A stretch of 36,689 bases of DNA, taken from Schoenoplectus triqueter (taxonomy: Eukaryota; Streptophyta; Magnoliopsida; Poales; Cyperaceae). This document shows, piece by piece, positions 30,914 to 36,689 of this stretch. The translations under genes were made by a program, and so were the position numbers. A model generated the notes under the pieces. That model made no database searches and had not been told where the DNA came from. It was given only the letters and a program-made list of their open reading frames with translations. Within the stretch, counting starts at the first letter, position 1, and every line of letters starts with the position of its first letter. The stretch spans positions 1 through 36,689 of the forward strand of contig CAXKVV010000679.1 in assembly GCA_964058805.1 (NCBI GenBank). Reading direction: 5' to 3'.

Positions 30914-32172
30914 CTTTTCTTTTAATTTTCTTCCTATCTGCTTCCATTTCTACATCCCTTGACATCCGGCTTGATCTGAAGCATGTTGATGGCTGGTCTG
31001 GCTATGGCAAGTTTGAACAACTACAACGAGCAGCAGTCCGTACCAGCAATAGTGCTGCGAGACTTCTCGCTGGGCCCAGGAGTTCTCCCAGGCATATTAA
31101 TACACAAGAACCAATGGAGCCAAATCAAGGGGAATATCTAATTGAGCTGAAAATCGGTACACCAGGTCAACCCGTATTACTTGCGCTTGATACTGGCAGC
31201 GACCTCATATGGACCCAGTGCAAGCCGTGTCTTGTCTGTTTTAACCAGTCATTTCCTTTGTATAATCCATCAGTTTCGTCTACATATTACAAGTACCCTT
31301 GTTCTGGTAAACTATGCAATGCGCTTTTTGTCAATGCATGCCATGACGAATGCATGTATTTGTATGGATACGGGGACAGTTCAATCACATCCGGCATCCT
31401 TTCTAGTGATTCCTTCACCCTTGGATCATCAGGTAATATGGTGACCATACCAAACATTGGTTTCGGTTGTGGGGTGTTAAATCAAGGTATTTTTCTGAAT
31501 GAATCTGGCATTGTGGGGTTTGGTCGAGGCGACTTATCTCTCATCTCCCAACTAGAGGTCAGTAAATTTTCATATTGTTTAACCTCATTCGACCACAACA
31601 ATACAAGCCCCTTATTCATGGGTTCACTAGCTGAACTTAATGGGCCAGTGCAGACAACTCCTATCCTAACAAACCCGGCAATTCCTTCGCTATATTACCT
31701 TTCTTTGAAGGGGATAACAGTTGGTACCAGATGCTTAAAGCTACCTCAATCTGTTTTTACACTAAAGAAAAATGGTAGAGGTGGCGTAATCATAGATTCC
31801 GGCACGCCCATTACTCGAATGGCAGCAGCTGCATTTCAGAAGGTTAAAAAAGCATTTGTGTCACAAACTAAGCTAAAAGTTGGCCGGGATACGTCTGGTA
31901 CCTTTGATCTCTGTTTCCTGGCACCGCCTTCTAATTCGACATATAATGTGGTTGTGCCTAGGCTTATCTACCATTTTGATGGGGCCAACATGGAGTTCCC
32001 AAACGATAATTACATAAATGTAGTTAATGATTCCGGGCTGATGTGTTTACTAATTTTGGAGTCTGATGAAGAGACAATTATTGGTAACATACAGCAGCAG
32101 AATATGAAAATATTATATGATTTGGAGAAGGAGATGTTATCTTTTGTCCCGGCCAAATGTGATCAGCTATAA
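30898..32172 (+). CDS. nepenthesin-like aspartic protease (A1B family), secreted
   Basis: An intronless 424-residue frame of normal length for the nepenthesin/CDR1 group. Residues 1-20 are a hydrophobic signal peptide, followed by a short propeptide to about residue 75. The mature core starts at EYLIELKIGTPGQP (79-92). The first catalytic motif is LDTGSD (97-102, catalytic D98) and the second is IIDSGT (298-303, catalytic D300). The flap shows Y156-x-Y158-G-D. The family-specific Cys-rich insert is present (C108, C111, C114, C135, C140, C148, C152), with further Cys at 191, 227, 339, 383 and 421. Five N-glycosylation sequons are visible, including N116 and N201. The C-terminus holds the conserved IIGNIQQQN (394-402). 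Related plant enzymes act in the apoplast or digestive fluid, some in defence. A decayed paralogue lies about 3.7 kb downstream. Confidence 0.95.
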   Translation: MLQILTFLLIFFLSASISTSLDIRLDLKHVDGWSGYGKFEQLQRAAVRTSNSAARLLAGPRSSPRHINTQEPMEPNQGEYLIELKIGTPGQPVLLALDTGSDLIWTQCKPCLVCFNQSFPLYNPSVSSTYYKYPCSGKLCNALFVNACHDECMYLYGYGDSSITSGILSSDSFTLGSSGNMVTIPNIGFGCGVLNQGIFLNESGIVGFGRGDLSLISQLEVSKFSYCLTSFDHNNTSPLFMGSLAELNGPVQTTPILTNPAIPSLYYLSLKGITVGTRCLKLPQSVFTLKKNGRGGVIIDSGTPITRMAAAAFQKVKKAFVSQTKLKVGRDTSGTFDLCFLAPPSNSTYNVVVPRLIYHFDGANMEFPNDNYINVVNDSGLMCLLILESDEETIIGNIQQQNMKILYDLEKEMLSFVPAKCDQL

Positions 32173-32703
32173 GCTCGAAGCGTTCATGAATTCATTTTTC
32201 TTTTTAGTTTGAATTCTATCCGAGATAATTGTAACTTCTGTTTTGATACCATTTTTTTCAATTTTTTCCTGTTACAAGACGGAGAATGGTGTTTGTCAAT
32301 ACGTATGGATATGCTCTTATTTCAGCTTGAAATCTTCATTTTAAAATTTCATATCGAAATTCAATACAAAAACAAAATTTCAATGTGTGGGTCCCACACA
32401 GTCAAACAACTTGGAGTGAGCCTTTTGTCAAGGAACGTTGGTTATGCTGAAATAATGTTGGCTGTACCTATATTTCTAGTTTTGTGCTTGTACGTATAGA
32501 TTTATACGATGCAAAATTCAAATTAAAGAGTCAGAGAAGATCGTGTATTTTGAAAATGAAATTTGTTTTTTTTTATCAATATTTAAAATTACATAGCTTC
32601 GACTATCATCTTTTATCTAAAAAAACGGAGAGTACAAATTATACAGCTGTACTTTCAGTCTTGCATATATGATTTCGGCGGGGATCCTTGAGTCCTTTAT
32701 AAC
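32173..32703. other. 3' flank of the aspartic protease
   Basis: It contains the presumed 3' untranslated region. Frames of 96 and 62 codons (32209-32499 and 32484-32672) are not supported as genes: AT-driven composition and no domain. Confidence 0.5.
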
Positions 32704-32988
32704 TATTTTTTTTGAAATTTTTGATAATCAGTCTTGGGTAAATGTATAAAAAATCTTAAAAATAAAAAATACTTTATAAATATATTCTTAAATTTCTGTA
32801 TTGATTGTGTTTTGAGTTTGATGTAATTTGTATATCATTTGATGGAATATCAAATGACGTTCAAATTGCATCAAACTTGTAAAATAATCAATTCATAAGG
32901 ATATGTTTATAAAGTTTTTTTTTTCGTTTTTAAAAGTTTTGATAAATTTATATGAAATTACTTCTCAAAATTATCAAAAGAAATAATT
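32704..32988. mobile_element. AT-rich foldback MITE downstream of the protease
   Basis: Two arms of about 140 nt meet at 32844-32848 (CATTTGAT, GGAAT, ATCAAATG). The pairing runs outward through GTTTGATG(T/C)AATTTG, the ACTTTATAAA-type block and TTTTTGAAATTTTTGATAAT to near 32704/32988, with scattered mismatches. No ORF. The outermost ends and a target duplication are not sharp. Confidence 0.65.
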
Positions 32989-34215
32989 ATCAAGAGATCC
33001 CACTCTCAATGATATATCCAAGGATTTAAAACAACTCTTACAATGAGCATAGCCCAACGCCCAAGTACATTTCAGGCTCCAGACTTTAATTTGGGCTATA
33101 TTCATCGTCAACACACCATGTATCTTAATGATCTTAATGAAATTATTTTAATGGTTGTGCTTGCTTGGTCATCTCACCAGCATATGTCTCAAATTATAGA
33201 AGCTTAGAACCCAAGACCAATGTGATCGCTCTTATCCGAGTTCCAAAACTGATGGTTCTGATTTTATGACATCTAACATATCAACTCAAATTTTGTGTTA
33301 TTTTAGAGCATATGTACTCATTAATGGGTAGTTGGGTACAGTAATGGAACAAGAAATGTGAAAAATTTCTTAGGATTAATATGAAGATAAATGTAATTTT
33401 TGTTTTTTTTCATATTTATCAGAATTAACTGAGTTATGTGCTCAGAGATGAAACAAAATTTCATCCTTTAACGTTTCCCAAAAAAAAAAAAGTTTCCGAG
33501 TTTTAATTTATTCGATAAAAGGCCAAAGTAAATTTCTTTTATATATTAGAGAAAAGAATGACAATCATTCGTCGTAATGGGAATTTGTATCCGCTGTCAT
33601 AGTTCTCAATGGTAGCTTCAAGCTTACTATCATTATTTGTATGAGCAGTGGGACCCGCTAAATAAAAAATAAAAAGCATCTCTATTAACTAAATACTAAA
33701 TGTGGACCATTTCAGATTGAAATTAATAGCTTAAATTTTATGGTAGAATGCTGCCATACAAAATTTATGACAGTAGATACGGATCTATCTTAATGAATCT
33801 AGTTATTTTATTTTAACGTACATAATTGTGCTCGACTGTTAGGACTTAAAAAGAAAACCAAAATTTCTAGATGAGAACGGATTTAATAGCAGAAATTTGA
33901 AGTGCTAGATTGTCACCTAACAAAACCAGAAATTAATTTCAGGACTTCAAATATAATATGATGCAATTTACAGTGTTCCAATTTAATCAGACTTTTGTTA
34001 AGCAAATGTTTCTTTATCAAAATTAACCTAACTTTGAGCCCCCCCCCCCCCCCCCCCCCAACACACACACACAAAAGAACACCTAATATTAGAGTAGTTG
34101 AGATATCTTTGACGGCTGTCTACCCACATTTTTTCTTTTTTAAAAAAGGAGCATGCATGCATGCAATGCAATAAAAGTATTCTCACCCGATTCCTAAGTG
34201 GGTGAGTATTTTATG
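32989..34215. other. non-coding between protease and pseudogene
   Basis: AT-rich sequence with no gene. It includes the poly-C/AC tract at 34039-34073 and a short GCATGCATGCATGCAATGCA run near 34151. Confidence 0.5.
34039..34073. repeat. poly-C tract followed by an (AC)n run
   Basis: 21 consecutive C (34039-34059), then A and about six AC units. Long poly-C runs are uncommon in plant nuclear DNA; the G-rich strand could form a quadruplex. The true length is sensitive to sequencing error. Confidence 0.85.
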
Positions 34216-34354
34216 TGGTACTATAAATTTTATAATGATCAGTTTTTCTTATATGAACAATATCATAGTCAGAAAAATAATATTATAATAGTGTTTAAAT
34301 TCAAAAGAATCATATATTGTTTAAATCTGAATAACTATAAAATTTATAATACCA
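34216..34354. mobile_element. short AT-rich inverted repeat, MITE-like
   Basis: TGGTACTATAAATTTTATAA at 34216 pairs with the reverse complement of the sequence ending at 34354 (TGGTATTATAAATTTTATAG), both followed by a CAG at similar distance. About 140 bp in all. The 70-codon frame across it is not a gene. Confidence 0.5.
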
Positions 34355-34717
34355 AAGAACTCTTCCTAAATGACAAGGGACAGATGGCGTCTGTCGGTCC
34401 TCGCGGATAGAGAAAAAGAAAAATGTAGATCGATTCACTTTTCCCCTAAAATTCCGAATCCACTTTATATTTAAAAAAAAAAATTTCGGGTACACTATTT
34501 TTTAGAATTTTAAAAGATTACTCTAAATAATAATAAAATAATAAAAATACATAGAAAAGAGTCATTTTCAAAAAATCTAAAAAAAATAGATAAAAATTCT
34601 AAAAAAAAAGTAAAATTTGACATTGAGATTTCAGTGTGTAGATTATATTGAGTGACTTAGATCATCTGTCGGTATTAGAGATTGAAGGCAAAGCAGAAAT
34701 ATCTCCTGCATTTATTA

Positions 34718-34737
34718 ATATATATATATATATATAT
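34718..34737. repeat. (TA)n microsatellite left of foldback copy 2
   Basis: About ten TA units directly adjoining the element. Confidence 0.8.
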
Positions 34738-35138
34738 AGAGTAATGCTATGGTGATTCGCGAAGCAAAAAATTTTTTGTGTTTCGCGTCCGTATCTCGAA
34801 TTTAAAAATTCAAACGGACGATCCAAACCGTTGAACATCATCTTCATATTGAAATATCCTTGGAGATCAAATTTTATATTTTTTTGAATTTTTTTGATAT
34901 TTTTTAGATGGGTACAAAGTTTGTTAATCTAAAGATTTCTGCACCATCCAAAACAAGCGACTTTGTACCCATCTAAAAAATATCAAAAAAATTCAAAAAA
35001 ATATAAAATTTGATCTCCAAGGATATTTCAATATGAAGATGATGCTCAACGGTTTGGATCGGCCGTTTGAACTTTTAAATTCAAGATACGGACGCGAAGC
35101 ACAAAATTTTTTTTACTTCGCGAAGCAACATAACATTA

Positions 35139-35141
<3 letters not shown>
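34738..35141. mobile_element. foldback MITE, copy 2, inverted relative to copy 1
   Basis: Same family and length as 24561-24965. It starts AGAGTAATGCTATGGTGATT, with near-perfect reverse-complement arms and a TTCGCGAAGC palindrome near each end. The loop (TTGTTAATCTAAAGATTTCT at its start) is the reverse complement of the copy 1 loop, so the two copies lie in opposite orientations. It is bounded on both sides by TA microsatellites. A 61-codon minus-strand frame across it is spurious. Confidence 0.85.

Positions 35142-35171
<30 letters not shown>
35142..35171. repeat. (AT)n microsatellite right of foldback copy 2
   Basis: About 15 AT units starting at the end of the element. Confidence 0.85.
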
Positions 35172-35173
<2 letters not shown>

Positions 35174-35850
35174 TATCCATAATTCAGCACTCACATATTA
35201 AAAAAAAGGTCGTTAAGTGCCTTTATTAATATCTCCTGCACTTTATTGTCTTCTTTAAGTTTCTTAAGTGTTTAATATTTCTAATTTTTTTAATCACGGA
35301 TTTAATTAAATGAATCTTTATTCACATATTCATAATTCATAACTTTTTTACCCCCGAATTAAGATGATCGAATGTAAAACCTTGATAGAAGCAAAATTTT
35401 AGTCAAACAATTTTTGCAAAAAAAAAAAAAATTTGAATATGGCAGGACCTCTTACGCTATCACACATGTAAACAACCTCCAGTAACTTCTTTTAACTTTT
35501 AATGTTAAGTTACAGTAGACCATTTGCCCTGATACATCAGAAGAAAAAATTGAAATATTTGCAAACAGCCTTTCATGATTCACCCAATTTTCTAGGATAT
35601 CAGTAATTTCAGACTTCATACAGAATTTATCACAGAAACTTGGGCAATAGGTTTCATAAATACTCTTTTGACAAAGCGCATTTTTCTTTCAAGAAAAGGG
35701 ACAGCGTTGAAGCTTGAAACAAAAATACTGTATACTGAACAAGGCTACTAAAATTTTAAATTTAGGATTAAGAAGGTCCCTATCAACGATCAAGGATCAA
35801 CAGTCGTACAACTTCTACAGTTTGGTCGGGGAAGTTCCCAAACCATTAGG
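35172..35850. other. non-coding upstream of the protease pseudogene
   Basis: No signal peptide, propeptide or first catalytic motif of a protease is found here in any frame. A frame opening at 35714 reads into the pseudogene, but its first 45 residues do not match the family. Confidence 0.5.
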
Positions 35851-36689
35851 ACCAATTTTGGCCAACAATGCCTACAAGTTTGGCCAGCATGCCTCCAATG
35901 TTTCGATCAGCCTCTCCCTCTGTATAAACCCCTCCAATTCTTCTACTTTCTCTGACATTTCATGCAATTCTTACCTTTGTCGGGCACTGCCTCGCTCTGC
36001 ATGTCACAAGCAGTGTATGTACACTTACAATTACAGTGACGGGTCATCAACAATAGGTTACCTAGGAAGTGAGGCCTTCTCATTAGGATCGATCAGCCTC
36101 TCCCTCTGTATAAACACAGGAATCTTCCAGTCAAATGAATCCGGCATATATAGCTGGTTTTAGCCATGGACCCTAGTCACTAATCTCACAGCTTGGATAT
36201 GGAAAATTGTCCTATTGTTTCACATCCTTAGGTGAATCCAAGAGTAGCCCGGTTTTGTTTGGTTCAGCAGCTGATTTAACAAGCTATACAGATGGAAGAG
36301 TTCAGTCGACACCATTCATAAAGAATTCTGCTATGCCAGCATTATATTACCTTACTTTGACAGGTATAACAGTTGGTACAATGCTTCTGAAAAATACCCA
36401 AGTCGACATTTTCCTTGAACGAAAATGGCACGGGCGGGGTGTACATAGACTCTGGTATGGGCATGAGTCAACTAGCAGAACCCGCTTACAGTCAAGTTAA
36501 ATTGGCATCTTTGTCCCAAATAAAATTGCCAGTTGCCAACAGTAGCATCGAGGCATGTGAGCTTTGCTTCAGGTTGCCTTCTTCCTCTGAAAAGTTTGAA
36601 ATACCAAAATTCACATTCCATTTTGAAGGTGCAGATTTCCAACTGCCAACAACAAATTATATGGCTCAAGACCCAAGTAATGGTGTGAT
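35851..36689 (+). pseudogene. decayed nepenthesin-like aspartic protease, runs off the window
   Basis: Protein similarity to the 30898-32172 gene is clear but broken across frames. The N-terminal third, including the signal peptide and the DTG catalytic motif, is absent. Similarity begins at the Cys-rich region (QC, then CLQCFDQPLPLYK), shifts frame at about 35929, and continues with SNSSTFSDISCNSYLCRALP and YTYNYSDGSSTIGYLGSEAF. It is interrupted by inserted sequence at 36089-36115 and a stop at about 36161-36163. It resumes with SYCFTSLGESKSSPVLFGSA and ALYYLTLTGITVGT, then shifts again in an A-run near 36392. The second active site reads DSGM instead of DSGT (36451 area). The frame then stays open to the window edge (IPKFTFHFEGADFQLP). 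Confidence 0.88.

Overview
This is nuclear DNA from a flowering plant, most likely a eudicot. The sequence is AT-rich, the genes have GT-AG introns, and the protein families present (SAUR, nepenthesin-type aspartic protease, CACTA transposon with plant-type Tnp1/TNP2 proteins) are plant ones. Species cannot be read from the window. Host genes are sparse. I find one small intact SAUR-like gene (minus strand, 3846-4148), one intact intronless nepenthesin-like aspartic protease (plus strand, 30898-32172), a broken paralogue of that protease in tandem at the right edge (from about 35851), and perhaps the last codons of an unrecognised gene at the left edge (1-90).

The largest structure is a 7,806-bp CACTA (En/Spm-like) DNA transposon at 8585-16390. 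It has 14-bp identical terminal inverted repeats and a perfect TAC target-site duplication. It carries two divergent genes. Leftward is a five-exon Tnp1/TNPA-like gene whose exons join into an uninterrupted 502-codon frame. Rightward is a TNP2 transposase relic that keeps the end of the TNP2 domain plus the DUF4218 and DUF4216 regions, but has lost its N-terminal half and has a stop codon in the remaining start of the frame. The element therefore looks non-autonomous but could be moved in trans.

Most of the rest is a graveyard of small non-autonomous DNA elements. There are five or six hAT-like elements ending in TAGRGGTG- or CAGGNG-type termini, several with traces of 8-bp target duplications (4911-5343, 6319-6695, 7219-8391, 18082-18603, 18704-19359, fragment at 21164). 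There is a GC-rich Mutator-like hairpin with a 10-bp duplication (5764-5931). There are two copies of a 405-bp foldback element, in opposite orientations and both embedded in TA microsatellites (24561-24965 and 34738-35141). Several AT-rich long-inverted-repeat elements complete the set (2084-2888, 23266-24012, 28056-28660, 32704-32988, 34216-34354). Local tandem duplications occur at 12149-12240, 21661-21900, 23002-23262 and 27647-27760.

The host genes show no operon-like cooperation. The protease and its pseudogene are a tandem duplication that decayed on one side, with small elements inserted between them. I did not find a clearly new biological system. The points most worth checking are the CACTA element with one intact and one gutted gene, the templated-insertion scar in the protease pseudogene, the uORF overlapping the protease start codon, and the paired foldback elements in TA repeats.
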